64,000 nt of DNA from Liolophura sinensis. Taxonomy: Eukaryota > Mollusca > Polyplacophora > Chitonida > Chitonidae. Location of the stretch: contig NC_088297.1 in the NCBI RefSeq assembly GCF_032854445.1, forward strand, positions 22,021,127 to 22,085,126, written 5' to 3'. Numbering within the stretch: position 1 is the first letter of the stretch; each line of letters opens with the position of its first letter. This document shows positions 36,923 through 47,275 of this stretch, one piece after another. The position numbers and the translations under genes are program-made. Under the pieces are notes generated by a model. That model was not told where the DNA came from. It saw only the letters and a list, made by a program, of their open reading frames with translations, and searched no databases.

Positions 36923-39900
36923 CTCGCCTGGTAAAGGTAAGGGTTTGCATCACGTCCAAAATACATGTACCGGTAGCTGTCGCTGTGAGTTTCAGTAAAG
37001 CTAACGCTTGTTTCCCCTTCACTCGTACGTGGGAAGGCTTTTCAGCAACCTGCGGATACTCGTGGGTTTCTCTGAGTTTGACCCGGTTTCCTGCATAATG
37101 TCGGCCGCCGTAGTATAAGCGAGTTATTGTGAGTACAGCGTAAAACACTGATCAAAAAAAAAAAAAAAAAAAAAAAAAATAAAGATGCATTTCCAAACAG
37201 CTGCGGTGATATTTACATGTTTTTCAGGCGACCTTGATCGGGGACTGTCGCTGGGCTAGTCAGCGTACGGAGATGTGGTACAGTTCATGACCACTAATCT
37301 CTCATCCTCGAGACAACGGGTTCGAATCCGTACATGATTGCATATTGCCGTAGTTTTATGTCGGCTAAGTATATGTTGTCCGGTTTTTAAACGGATTGTG
37401 ACCATCCTTTTCTGCCAATGATACGCGTTATAGCGAGAGAAATTTGAGAGCTACATCTAAATTACCCCATCCTCCGAATACCAGAGGCATTTGGGTGTAG
37501 CCCAGGTGAGCACCAGTCTTTCTAGCAAAGACAGCTTGCACGGGTAATGGAGAATTTGAATGGATTGGGTTTGTTTTCAAGCAACCAGTGTGGTGATTAT
37601 AACGACTGTATGTTAACCTACTTCGCGTCCCAGGCCTGAGTTTTACCTATATATGTATGTGGATATGAACATACCCTGTTTTAGTGGATATAAGCACTTC
37701 GTTTTTTCTCAGCCGCACGCCTCTGTGATTGTAACGCGTCCATGTGTAAATATAATTGTGTAACATATGCTGAAATAAGACTGGTGCTTGTATGTATAAA
37801 ACACGGTGTGGCTAACAGTTCCATTACAGTTGTCTCCCTTGGTTTTATACTATCTTTTTGAATCTGTAGTGGTATTAGTCATTGTGTTACTTGGTTGTTG
37901 TTTGACACTACATACATATATATATATGAATAACCTCATAACACCATCGCTGTCAGGTGGATGGGCGGAGCAAACAATATACCTGCAACAAGTTCATCAC
38001 AACATTGTTTACGTCAGAGCACATTTTAACTATCGTGGGATCTATTTTTCAACACCCATCACCGTTATCATGCTCTACTGATCTAGATCTAAACCATGTA
38101 GATTAGGAATACTTCATATTTACTTCATATAGTTCCGTGTTCGAATCCAGTTCTCGCTGTTTCATGCCAGGGCGTTCGTTACGTCGCTGATGAATGTATA
38201 TATAAGAAACCGACAGTATACATTATGACTGCAGTCTAAGGTAGGTACCGTAAAAGAATTTATCTCATTATCGTAAGGGGCTAGTGAGGACAGAGCCATC
38301 AGAACTTCCCACACCAGGAATTCACGAATCATCTCATTTATGTCCTTGGCTGGTGTTTGTGTATGTCTGTATGCTTGGGGTTTATCGTCGTATTTAACAA
38401 TTTTCCAGCCGTATAACGCCGTGGAGTCATTGGGTGTGTGTACGTATACTGTGACTTCTTATGTCAGGGCGAGTACATGTCAGCACGGAATTATGTCTGG
38501 GGCGGAGGACACCAGACATGACAGTTAATTCAGTCATTCAAACATTCGAGTAACATTATACTGACTTTGAGTCAACCAGTCTCGTTTCCGTGCTTTATGC
38601 TGTCAGTGGTGGGCGCCATTGGAGACAACAACAAGTGCAATTTCCGGTGCCATTATTCATGTCTTTGGTATGAGCCGACGACTGGTGTTTAAGACAAAGT
38701 GTCAAAGACATTATTAAGCTGGTTGGATTTAATCAGCCTGAACTAGAAATAAGCTCATGCTACTGTTTTATGTCTTATCCTAGGATCTCGCTGAATATGA
38801 TGGACACCGGGATCATGCTAAACTGACTAAAGAAGGTAAGATATTAAAGTGAATAAGTATTTATTTGATCGGCGTTTTACACCGTACTCAAGAATATTTC
38901 ACTTATACGACATCGGCCAGCATTATGGTTAGATAAACCCACGACCATCCGCAGGTAGCTGGCAGACCTTCCCACGTACGGCTAGAGGAATCCAGGATGA
39001 GCTGGACTTGAACTCGCAGGGCCCGCATTGGTGAGAGGCTCCTGGGTCATTACGCTGCGCTAGCGCGCTAACCAAATGAACCACGGGGCCCCTTCTAAAT
39101 AAGTAGGGTGACAAAACTTATCCATATAGGTAAATCAGTTTGAGTTCAAAAGTAGGATAATTAGATTAATATGTGTCATTTTAAGACAGTAAGGGAAGTT
39201 AAAATGTCGGTAAATATGCCATAATCAACACCAGCTCATTCAGAAATGACACAGGGTCCATGATCACGAAGGGGTCTTAGTCTTAAGTTAAAATTTCGAT
39301 TTTTAAAGTTTGTATGTTCCTTTCGGTCATTTTGATTAAAATTTGTCTTACCGTAACTTACCCAGAATTTACGTTGTCAATCAATATTTTGAACTCGTTA
39401 CACAAGAAATAAAAATTTTAAAGTGATGTGAAATTCTGATTTAAGTCTAAAATTGCCTCGTGGGGCCACGTCTCAAGTGGACATTTACGTCAGCCTCTGG
39501 TACCGATTCCACAAAGCAGATTTTGAGTTAACTTTAATTTAAAACCATGTTACAGTTTTCAGTTTTTGCCAGAAGTAGTGGTAATTTTGATGCACTTCTC
39601 ATACGATGACACTTTAATGTATTCGAATTTTTAATTTCTAGGGCCTAAGACAAGTTCGAAAATCATATTTTAAATTTGACTTAAATCAGCTCCTGGGATC
39701 GATTCCACAAAGCCATTTCTGGCTACGATTTTGTAGCTTGTTTTGGGGTATTAGAAATTCCAATTTTGAGTATCTCATGAATTTTATCTTAAGACAAACC
39801 TGTAAAAAAGTCAACTTCCAGTACCAAATATGAAGCATTCTGGCACGGTCTTAAATTTTGACTTAAGTCAGAAGTGGCTTTGTGGAATTGGTGGTACGAT

Positions 39901-42900
39901 CTTAAACTTTGACTGAAGTCAAAAGTGGCTTTGTGTGATCAGTGGAACGATCTTAAATTTTGACTTGTCAGAAATGGCTTTGTGGAATCGGTGGTACGAT
40001 CTTGAATTTTGACTAAATTCAGAAGCGGCTTTGTGGAATTGGTGGTACGATCTTAAATTTTGACTTAAGTCAGATGTGGCTTTGTGGAATTGGTGGTACG
40101 ATCTTAACTTTTGACTTAAGTCAGAAGCGGCTTTTTGGAATCGGTGGTACGATCTTAAATTTTGACTAAATTCAGAAGCGGCTTTGTGGAATTGGTGGTA
40201 CGATCTTAAATTTTGACTGAAGTCAGGAGCGGCTTTGTGGAATCGGTGGTACGATCTTAAATTTTGACTTGTCAGAAATGGCTTTGTGGAATCAGTGGTG
40301 CTATCTTAAATTTTGACTAAATTCAGAAGCGGCTTTGTGTGATGAGTGGAACGATCTTAAATTTTGACTTGTCAGAAGTGGCTTTGTGGAATCGGTGGTA
40401 CGATCTTAAATTTTGACTTAAGTTAAAAGTGGCTTTTGTGATCAGTGGAACGATCGTAAATTTTGACTTAGGTCAGAAGTGGCTTTGTGGAATCGGTGAT
40501 ACGCTCTTAAAATTTGACTTAAGTCAGAAGTTGCTTTGTGGAATCGGTGATACGCTCTTAAAATTTGACTGAAGTCAAAAGTAGCTTTGTGGAATTGGTG
40601 GTACGATCTAAAATTTTGACTAAAGTCAGAAGTGGCTTTGTGGAATCGGTATCACAATTATGTGTAACCTGAGCGCCACCTATATATGCGTTTCTGTTTT
40701 GGGGGTGGGGAATGGGGGGAGGGGTGAGTATAGTTTAGGTAGCATATTTTTTAATTATTTCTTAATTGGGTTTGTTGGGGCTTTCAGGGTTACAGGTTCG
40801 AATCCAGCCAGGGGTTGATCCAGCCGTAAGTCACATTAGGTTTCCTCTATGCACCTATTAATCTAACTGGCGTGGTACAAGGGAAAAATCTGGAGTGCGG
40901 GTGGGGCCTCCGTGGCTCAGTCGGTTAGCGCTCTGGCGCAGCGTAATGACCTAGGAGCCTCTCACCAATGCGGTCGCTGTGAGTTCAAGTCCAGCTCATG
41001 CTGGCTTCCTCTCCGGTCGTTAGTGGGAAGGTCTGCCAGCAACCTGCGGATGGTCGTGGGTTTCCCCCGGACTGTGCTCGGTTTCCACCCACAATAATGC
41101 TGGCCGCCGTCGTATAAGTGAAATATTCTTGAGTACGGCGTAAAAAACCAAACAAATAAATAAATAAATAAATTGAGTGCGGGTTTAACCACAGTAAACC
41201 AAGCAAACAAACAAATAAATCAATCAGTAAACAAATAAAGTAATTAATAAATGTTTCAGAGTTGGAGGAGGATGGGTTTGGAGAGGATCGCTGGTTTTAC
41301 GGTTTTGTGGCAGAAGATCCTAATGCTGTTCGTTCAGAAACAGGTTAGTGATACCATGAAAAATTGATTTGAACTCATATTCAGCACCACTTTTGCAATC
41401 GTTTTAACATTATTTAGTAAAATTAACCATAGTTCCTTTGTAAAGCGTTATGGCAGCTGAGCACCACGTGGTAAGGACTTCCCTGTCACTAACTTTCTCG
41501 GAGAGACTTGGTGACAAGCGTTTGACCATTCTTATTTGGGGTTTTCTCGTTTTGGCGTTTTCTCGTTTTGGCGTGTTCTCGTTGATGGGTGAGATTAAAT
41601 AAGTTCATCGAAGGGCGTGTGCTATCGACCAGTGTGGCACACACTTTCCGCTTGCTCGACAGGTGAACCTGTGTGCATGTGGAAAAGTTAGGTTTCCTCC
41701 ATCAGTGACATTTAGGTAGAATATTTAACAAGAAAACCAACAAAAATCAGTTCTAGCTGCAGTTTTCTTCTCATTGTCGCACATGCATCGTTCTTTACGT
41801 ACATTCAATAATACATACATGTTGATGTTATTTATTTGTTTGATTGGACTTTTAATCCGTACCCAGGGATATTTCCCATGTACGAGGGCGAGCCAACGTT
41901 ATGGAGGGAGGAAACCGGAAGAGTCAAGAGGAAACTCAAATCCATCCGCAGGTTGCTGATAGACCTTCCCACATATGGCCGTGGGGAAGCCAGCATGAAC
42001 TGGACATGAACTCATAGCGATCTCATCACCGAGAGGCTTTTATGGTGCTGCGGTAGTAGGCTAACCTCTAGGCCACAAAAGCCCTCATCGATGTTGACTG
42101 GCATATCGCCACGTGGGCAATATTTCAACCATATCGTGGCGACATCCATGTTGAATATATACACACGTATTACACATATCAAAATGACAAACTAAAGATG
42201 TTTACGTCTGAGTATCAATAAGGGAGAGGGTTTTGTAGAGGTGGGAAATGGATGGGAGGGATAAGAGGAACTTTATGCCAGATAAGCCTCTCTGACCGAG
42301 ACAAATGGCGTTCACTGAGAAAAAAAAAAAAACATAGCTTGTGCCTGGCGCGTGAGATCGCCTGTTCGAACCCGGCTTTTGCAGGTTCAGTTGATGCCTT
42401 CTGTCCGGGTATTTATCAGGTACCTGGCGAGGGTCGGTCGATTTTCTCGGGCTCTGGCCGAAGTCCTGGAAGAGAAACATTCTGGAAATCCTCTGGAAAA
42501 CACAATGAAGGGGTATGTCGGTATATAGTGGAGTAATTGTCAGGACATCAGTGTACATATAATCAGTGCTGGCCACAATTGACATTCATTTCACATTTCC
42601 ACGGTAACTTTTGGGTGCACTACCTGTACCTGAATCTGTGAGACCCGATACTCCTCGTCACTTGATGCAATTTGCAGTCAAATTCCTGATAGCGATTGTG
42701 CGATCCAATTTTTCCCAAAAGTGACAAACAGGTGATCGAGGTGAAACAACCATGTCGGCGGGACTTTTCTCTGCTCTCTGTGAATCCGCCTCCATATCCT
42801 GAAAGAAAAAACCAAGACAAACAAAAAATCAAACAAACAAACAAAATAAAACAGAAAACTAGGCTTAGAATAAAATTTGGAAGCCTCTGCTACAAAACAA

Positions 42901-45900
42901 TACCACTCAACTGGCAGACAAAATATTAAAACAGGCCGCCCATATGAGCAAAAGAAAATATATCTGAAAAAGCATGGGATTACATTCGTCTTCACTGCCT
43001 GGAAGCACTAATTGTGGTGTGTGGCTCGCTAATCTCCTGATACAGTCTTTACACTTGTACTTTCAGACCCCCCTCGCTTGATCGGCTGTGCCGTGTATTT
43101 CATGATGTACTACTCAAACGAGGGTAGAGCAGTTTACATGGAAGATTTGTTTGTATCCTCGGAGTTCCGAAAGAAGGGAATCGGCAAAACACTGATGAAG
43201 AAAGTTGCTCAGGTATAATGGAAAGTTGCTTGAGTATGAAGTTGCTGCGATAAAATTAGGTATACCGTGGTAAGTTGTCGGGAATCTAATCGGGTATACC
43301 GTGGTAAGGTGTTGAGGTCTAATTGGGTATACCTTGGTAAGTTATTGAGGTCTGATCGGGTACATGGTGGTAAGTTGTTGAGGTCTAATCGGATACACGG
43401 TGGTAAGTTGCTGAGGTATAATCGGGTATACCGTGGTAAGTTGTTGAGGTCTAATCGAGTATACCTTGGTAAGTTTTTGAGGTCTTATCGGGTAGGGGCC
43501 TCCGTAGCTCAGTCGGTTAGCGCGCTAGCGCAGCGTAATGACCCAGGAGCCTCTCACCAATGCGGTAGCTGTGAGTTCAAGTCCAGCTCATGCTGGCTTC
43601 CTCTCCGGCCGTAAGTGGGAAGGTCTGTCAGCAACCTGCGGATGGCTGTGGGTTTCCCCTGGCTGTGCCCGGTTTCCACCCACCATAATGCTGTCCGCCG
43701 TCGTATAAGTGAAATATTCTTGACTACGGCGTAAATCACCAATCAAACAAATCTAATCAGGTACACGGTGGTAAATTGTTGAGCTATAATCGGGTATACC
43801 GTGGCAAGTTTTTGATGTCTACTCCTGCATACGGTGGTAAATTGTTGAGGTCTAATCGGGTATATTGTGGTAAGCTGTTGAGGTCTAATCGGGTATACCG
43901 TGGTAAGTTGTTGAGGTCTAATCGAGTATACTGTGGTAAGTTGTTGAGGTCAAATCGGGTATACGGTGGTAAGCTGTTGAGGTCTAATCGGGTATAATGT
44001 GGTAAGTTACTGAGGTCAAATTGGGTATATTGTGGTAAGTTGTTGAGGTCTAATCGGATATACCGTGGTAAGTTGTTGAGGTCTAATCGAGTATACCGTG
44101 GTAAGTTGTTGAGGTCTAATCCGGTATACGGTGGTAAGTTGTTGAGATTTAATTGGGTATATTGTGGTAATTTGTTGAGGTCCCATTGGGACTGTGGGAA
44201 GTTGTTGAGGTCTAATCGGGTATGTGGTAGTAAGTTGTTAAAGTCTAATCAAGTATACCGTGGTAAGTTGTTGAGGTTTTATCACGTATACCATGGTAAG
44301 TTGCTGAGGTCTAATCGGGGATACCGTGGTAAGTGGATGAGGTCTAATCGGGTATACCGTGGTACATCTAAATTGCTATGGTCTTACTGGGCATATCGTG
44401 GTAAGCTGTTGAGGTCTAATCGGATATATTATGGTAGGTTGTTGAGGTCTAATCAGAGATATCGTGGTAAGTTCTTTAGGTCAAATCGGGTATACCGTGT
44501 AGCTGCTTAGGTATAAACTATATAGCGCATAAATAATAAACCGCTGTGCAAACTCTATGACAATACATTACTAATACATCGACAATACACTGTTGGTGTT
44601 GTTGTTACAATACTGACGAAAACAGATATATTTGTAGGATTTTCTTTGTACTTTTACATGACGTTCTTTTAGATCTCTTTCAGTTCTATTCTGAAAAAGT
44701 GTAGTCTCAAGTGCGCGTGTTTTTTTTAGTTTATTGGAGTGTCAACGTAAATAAATGACCAATCCGATTGCGTCTTACAAACTTAAATTAAGCGAAATTA
44801 AATCATTTAGGTATAAATGAGTTGCGCAGGTATAAACAAGAGAAATAATGCATCTATACCGTGGAGTTACTTAGGTAAAGGTTTAGTAGTTTACTCAGGT
44901 ATAGTTCGAGGCTGTAAAATGGGAAGTGGCTTTGGTGTATAGCGGGATGTTTATTTGGAACACAACATTTTGTAAGTTGCCCAGAAGGTGAGGAGAATTT
45001 ATCTGGTATATTACATGTTGAAGTTCGGCAGATATATTGGATATTTGCGCAGGTATTATGGAAAGTTACATAGTTGTTTTGTGCGCGAAAATGTTTCACA
45101 TCTTAATGTGGCCCATGGATAGCTACTGCTAACCTAGACAATTTCCCATGGGTAAAGACTGCTAATCTAGACAATTGCCAAAGAATAACTACTGCTAATG
45201 TAGACAATTGCCCATGGATAACTACTGGTAATCTAGACAATTGCCCATGGATAAATACTGCTGATTTAGACAATTGCCCATGGATAACTAGTGGTAAAGT
45301 AGACAATTGCCTATGGATAATTACTGGTAATCTAGACAATTGCCCATGGATAACTACTGGTAATCTATTATACACGACGTCCATATGCTGACAGTTTAAC
45401 ATCGTTATAAAATGGCATATAAATAAATTAGAATAGACACGCAACTGACTTGTTCCGTTTAAATGCTTAATCCAAAAGGAGAAACAAGTTTTCAATGGTC
45501 TCAGCCTATTCTATTTTCTCGATGAAAAGGATAAATAAGCTGAGGCTTGACTCAAAAATTAATCTGTTAATTTTTAACAGGGAGTCTGTTGTCCGAGTGA
45601 TGCTAAAATGTAATTCTGTTATTATAAGAAAATACCAGGGCATACTCAACATAATATCCTGTTGATTGCAATTTTTATGTTAAATTAATAGACTATGTAT
45701 GCTATATTTAACCGAATAATGTGCTGCAGTATAACAGAATACATTCCAGCATCAATGCAACTAAAGACTTTCCGTTAAATGGAACATATTATTGTGTTGA
45801 GAGTTTCTCGAATGTGTAACTTGTTTCAGGTGGGCGTGGACAATAACTGTGTGGCCATGTTCTTTATCTGTCTGAAGCACAACACGCCGTCACTGGCCTT

Positions 45901-45997
45901 CTATAAGCGTCAGGGTGCAGAAGATCTGGCCGAGACGGAAGCCTGGAGAAACTTAGTATTAAATCGAAATGACTTGGAGAAATTGGCTAGTTCTTGA
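36859..45997 (+). CDS. SSAT2-like N-acetyltransferase, gene 2 (5 exons)
   Basis: Exons 36859-36936, 38784-38835, 41260-41343, 43067-43212 and 45830-45997 match the exon lengths and phases of gene 1 apart from two extra N-terminal codons, giving 175 residues. VVIRPAEKADCAEIARL opens the GNAT fold. YMEDLFV keeps the Glu92 equivalent, RKKGIG is the acetyl-CoA loop, AFYKRQGA holds the Tyr140 equivalent, and ETEAW keeps the Trp154 equivalent. The position that is Asp82 in SSAT1 and Ser82 in SSAT2 is Tyr here, so substrate preference may differ. It probably acetylates polyamine- or lysine-like amines with acetyl-CoA in the cytosol. An in-frame ATG at 36769 would add 30 residues, but gene 3 does not conserve it, so the shorter start was chosen. 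Intron 4 (2.6 kb) holds two 33-bp minisatellites, a SINE and a MITE. Confidence 0.88.
37000..37182 (+). mobile_element. SINE fragment with long A-tail (intron 1 of gene 2)
   Basis: GTCGCTGTGAGTTTCAGTAAA, CTGCGGATACTCGTGGGTTT and GTAAAACACTGATC are followed by about 25 A. The tRNA-like head is lost here but partly preserved in the orthologous copy at 52955. Confidence 0.75.
37236..37350 (+). mobile_element. tRNA-like sequence, possible SINE head
   Basis: GGGCTAGTCAGCGTACGG is followed by a perfect B box, GGTTCGAATCC, at about 37319. It is present in both duplication blocks (second at 53250-53365). It does not fold as a complete tRNA by eye and is best read as another old SINE family. Confidence 0.4.
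38859..39095 (-). mobile_element. SINE (main family), shared by both blocks
   Basis: It begins 24 bp after the exon 2 donor of gene 2 (TTTGATCGGCGTTTTACACC) and ends GAACCACGGGGCCCC. The flanking GAATAAGTA/AAATAAGTA is the probable target-site duplication. It predates the block duplication. Confidence 0.85.
39240..40660. repeat. Inverted-repeat element carrying a 51-bp minisatellite (intron 2 of gene 2)
   Basis: The left part has the forward words GATTCCACAAAGC (near 39507 and 39699). The right part (39855-40655) is about 16 tandem units of the complementary sense: GTGGCTTTGTGGAATCGGTG followed by GTACGATCTTAAATTTTGAC and TTAAGTCAGAA. The arrangement looks like one end of an inverted-repeat DNA element amplified into a satellite. 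GACTTAAGTC inside each unit is a palindrome. The same structure is at 55210-56590 with a different set of units. Confidence 0.75.
40903..41174 (+). mobile_element. Complete tRNA-derived SINE with target-site duplication; empty site in block 2
   Basis: The 272-bp element is flanked by the 10-bp direct repeat GAGTGCGGGT (40893-40902 and 41175-41184). Block 2 has a single GAGTGCGGGT at the same place (about 56822). The head GGGGCCTCCGTGGCTCAGTC gives the A box (TGGCTCAGTCGG) and GAGTTCAAGTCC the B-box region. The body carries GGATGGTCGTGGGTTTCCCC and CCGCCGTCGTATAAGTGAAA, and the tail is (AAAT)n. This copy defines the exact ends of the family. Confidence 0.95.
41829..42090 (-). mobile_element. 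Old SINE (main family), shared by both blocks
   Basis: TTGTTTGATTGGACTTTTAAT through GGAGGGAGGAAACCGGAAGAG to TAACCTCTAGGCCACAAAAGC, in reverse orientation and well diverged. It lies in intron 3 of gene 2. GGCATATCGCCACGTGGGCA just after it belongs to another dispersed repeat also seen near 32705. Confidence 0.7.
42340..42500 (+). mobile_element. tRNA-like/SINE-like sequence in intron 3
   Basis: CCTGGCGCGTGAGATCGCC followed by GTTCGAACCCGG (B-box-like) and CTCGGGCTCTGGCCGAAG resembles a SINE head and core. It is duplicated at 57975-58135. The long open frames on both strands here are inside this repeat and are not exons. Confidence 0.4.
43262..44510. repeat. 33-bp minisatellite A (intron 4 of gene 2)
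   Basis: It starts about 50 bp after the exon 4 donor. Units read AAGTTGTTGAGGTCTAATCG + GGTATACCGTGGT. About 30 units are interrupted by a SINE at 43495-43752. Every unit creates GGTAAGTTG, a consensus 5' splice-site word. The 33-bp period keeps an 11-codon frame open (LLRSNRVYRGK on +). The true exon frame meets a TAA right after the donor, so the array is not a read-through extension of exon 4. Confidence 0.92.
43495..43752 (+). mobile_element. Complete SINE inserted in minisatellite A
   Basis: GGGGCCTCCGTAGCTCAGTC to AATCACCAATCAAACAAAT. The flanks CTTATCGGGTA and CTAATCAGGTA are repeat units. The 3' junction is identical in block 2 (59240), so insertion preceded the duplication. Block 2 later lost the 5' half. 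Confidence 0.88.
45111..45368. repeat. 33-bp minisatellite B (intron 4 of gene 2), about 8 units
   Basis: Units read AACTACTGGTAATCTAGACA + ATTGCCCATGGAT. The sequence is unrelated to minisatellite A but has the same 33-bp period. It expands to about 36 units in gene 3 (61628-62812). Confidence 0.92.
45549..45800. mobile_element. MITE-like element next to exon 5 of gene 2
   Basis: GACTCAAAAATTAATCTGTT and GAGTCTGTTGTCCGAGTGAT on the left; AACAGAATACATTCCAGCAT and GACTTTCCGTTAAAT on the right. The right end lies within about 30-50 bp of the exon 5 acceptor, so the branch point and pyrimidine tract are inside or beside it. Shared with gene 3. Confidence 0.75.
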
Positions 45998-46017
45998 CCT
46001 AACCGTCAAAACATTCA

Positions 46018-46235
46018 GGGGAGTGGAGCACCTGTAATGACCATGGCCAGTGAGGTCGCGGGTTCGAAGCCAGCGCTCACTTCTGCTACGGCTGTAAATC
46101 AGGAGCTTTGTTAGGTACCTCGAGAAATGCGGTGGTTTTTCTCACTCCGGGCTCTTTGCTTTCGTCCACCCTATAAACCTGACCGCCGTCACTCAAGTGA
46201 AATACCATTGAAATACATAAATAAATAAATAAATG
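46018..46235 (+). mobile_element. Second SINE family in the 3' UTR of gene 2
   Basis: GGCCAGTGAGGTCGCGGGTT then CGAAGCC holds a perfect B box (GGTTCGAAGCC). The body has TCCGGGCTCTTTGCTTTCGT and GACCGCCGTCACTCAAGTGA, and the tail is (AAAT)n. It starts about 20 bp after the stop codon. The tail provides AATAAA at 46220-46225, the first poly(A) signal after the gene. Present in both blocks. Confidence 0.75.
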
Positions 46236-46560
46236 TCAAAAGTTATTGTTGTTGTTGTGGCTTAATTATTGTGGACGGGAAAATGTTGTCAGGGTACTAC
46301 AGATGGGAAGCGGAGTCTTGTGCTCTGTTGAAAAGCTCGTGGTCTCTAAGATGATAGCTGTGTAAAGCGAAAGGAAGCCCCATGAGACAATCATCCAAGC
46401 CACATTTAGGATTGCAAAAAGATGGCGCCGTGACAAGCTGTCGAGCACTGACTTTGACAGATTGATACATACGATTGGGAAGCTCATGCACAGAAAGTTG
46501 TCAAGTGTATCTGTGGAAATTTGAAATGAGGAAGTTTAATGATGGACGTTTTTAGTTTCA

Positions 46561-47134
46561 AGTTAGGCTTACATGTATGAAAGATAACATAGTCTTGTCT
46601 CAGACGTACAGGTTGTCTTCCTGTGGATTGCGTCGGTGTTTAAGAACAAACTCCATCCACACGAAAATATTTTAGAAGATCATTGGGCAAAAAAAAAAGC
46701 ATATCTATCCCATAAGCGTTGTAGTTTTCTTACTTGCCTGCCTATGGTATATTTCTGATGTATACCTGGGTGCATAACACTCGCTGAAGTCGTTGATTAA
46801 ATCTGAGGTTTGTTGCTCACTAAAGGTATTCAGCCCTATTCGATCAATTTTATTTCTTCTCACGATGAATCTCTTAACGATTTCTTAAAAAGAAATCTGA
46901 GTGTATCAAGTTAATTGTAGTTAATCCCATTAAAAAACATCTGAAGAAAATTTCGAGCAATAAAAATTTTTTCTCTGCATTGATTGATTATGTATTGCTC
47001 TTTAATGCAGTATAATTAAGAATATTTCGCTTATTTACGTTCGATCCTTTCTATCGGCAGGGTAAACCGAAAGGCTCGACGTTTGTAGCTGTAATCGGCT
47101 TCAGTAAGGTCAGTACCCATACTTCTATATTCAG
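46561..47134. other. Intergenic interval, nothing recognised
   Basis: AT-rich sequence after the end of duplication block 1, up to the pseudo-exon. No exon or complete repeat was seen. Confidence 0.4.
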
Positions 47135-47275
47135 GGAGCCCTCGACTGATTGGACATGCGCTGTACTTCTTGACCTACACCTCACCAAATGGCCGCTCAG
47201 TTTGCCGGGAGGACCTCTACATGGGGCCGGACTTTCGTAATCAAGGGTCGGTTCACGACTATTGAAGAGAGGTAC
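47135..47275 (+). pseudogene. Acetyltransferase pseudo-exon 4
   Basis: After an intact acceptor (TATATTCAG) the frame reads SPRLIGHALYFLTY, then GRSVCREDLYMGPDFRNQG, clearly homologous to exon 4 of the three genes, with the Glu92 equivalent kept. One base is missing in the R-x-x-G-I-G loop (GGGTCGG where GG-ATC-GG is expected), after which GSRLLK is readable only in the next frame. The usual 3' donor is lost. No partner exons were found within 1 kb on either side. It is a relic of another cluster member. Confidence 0.85.

Larger units (their letters stand above)
36116..46560. repeat. Segmental duplication block 1 (contains acetyltransferase gene 2)
   Basis: From GCACTGATTGGATGATACTGCC to GGAAGTTTAATGATGGACG this block is colinear with 52280-64000. 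It shares all five exons, four older SINEs, the 51-bp and both 33-bp minisatellites, the MITE and the downstream SINE. It differs by SINEs specific to this block (36231-36391 and 40903-41174) and by array lengths. Confidence 0.88.

Noticed and set aside
36769-36936. Longer N terminus for acetyltransferase gene 2 from an in-frame ATG at 36769
   Set aside because: The extra 30 residues are not conserved in gene 3 and do not resemble SSAT N termini. The start at 36859 gives the family length.
37236-37350. Possible tRNA gene (perfect B box GGTTCGAATCC); similar hits near 38150, 40795, 46060, 53340, 54175 and 56725
   Set aside because: No complete cloverleaf or acceptor stem could be built by eye. 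These are best read as tRNA-derived SINE fragments.
40912-41097. Recurring short protein starting MAQSVSALAQRNDPG, also seen near 33909, 39114 and 55145
   Set aside because: It is the translation of the tRNA-like SINE head, repeated wherever a SINE copy occurs.
42202-42585. Paired long open frames on both strands, duplicated at 57885-58173
   Set aside because: They lie in intron 3, are repeat-derived, and the two copies do not preserve the frame.
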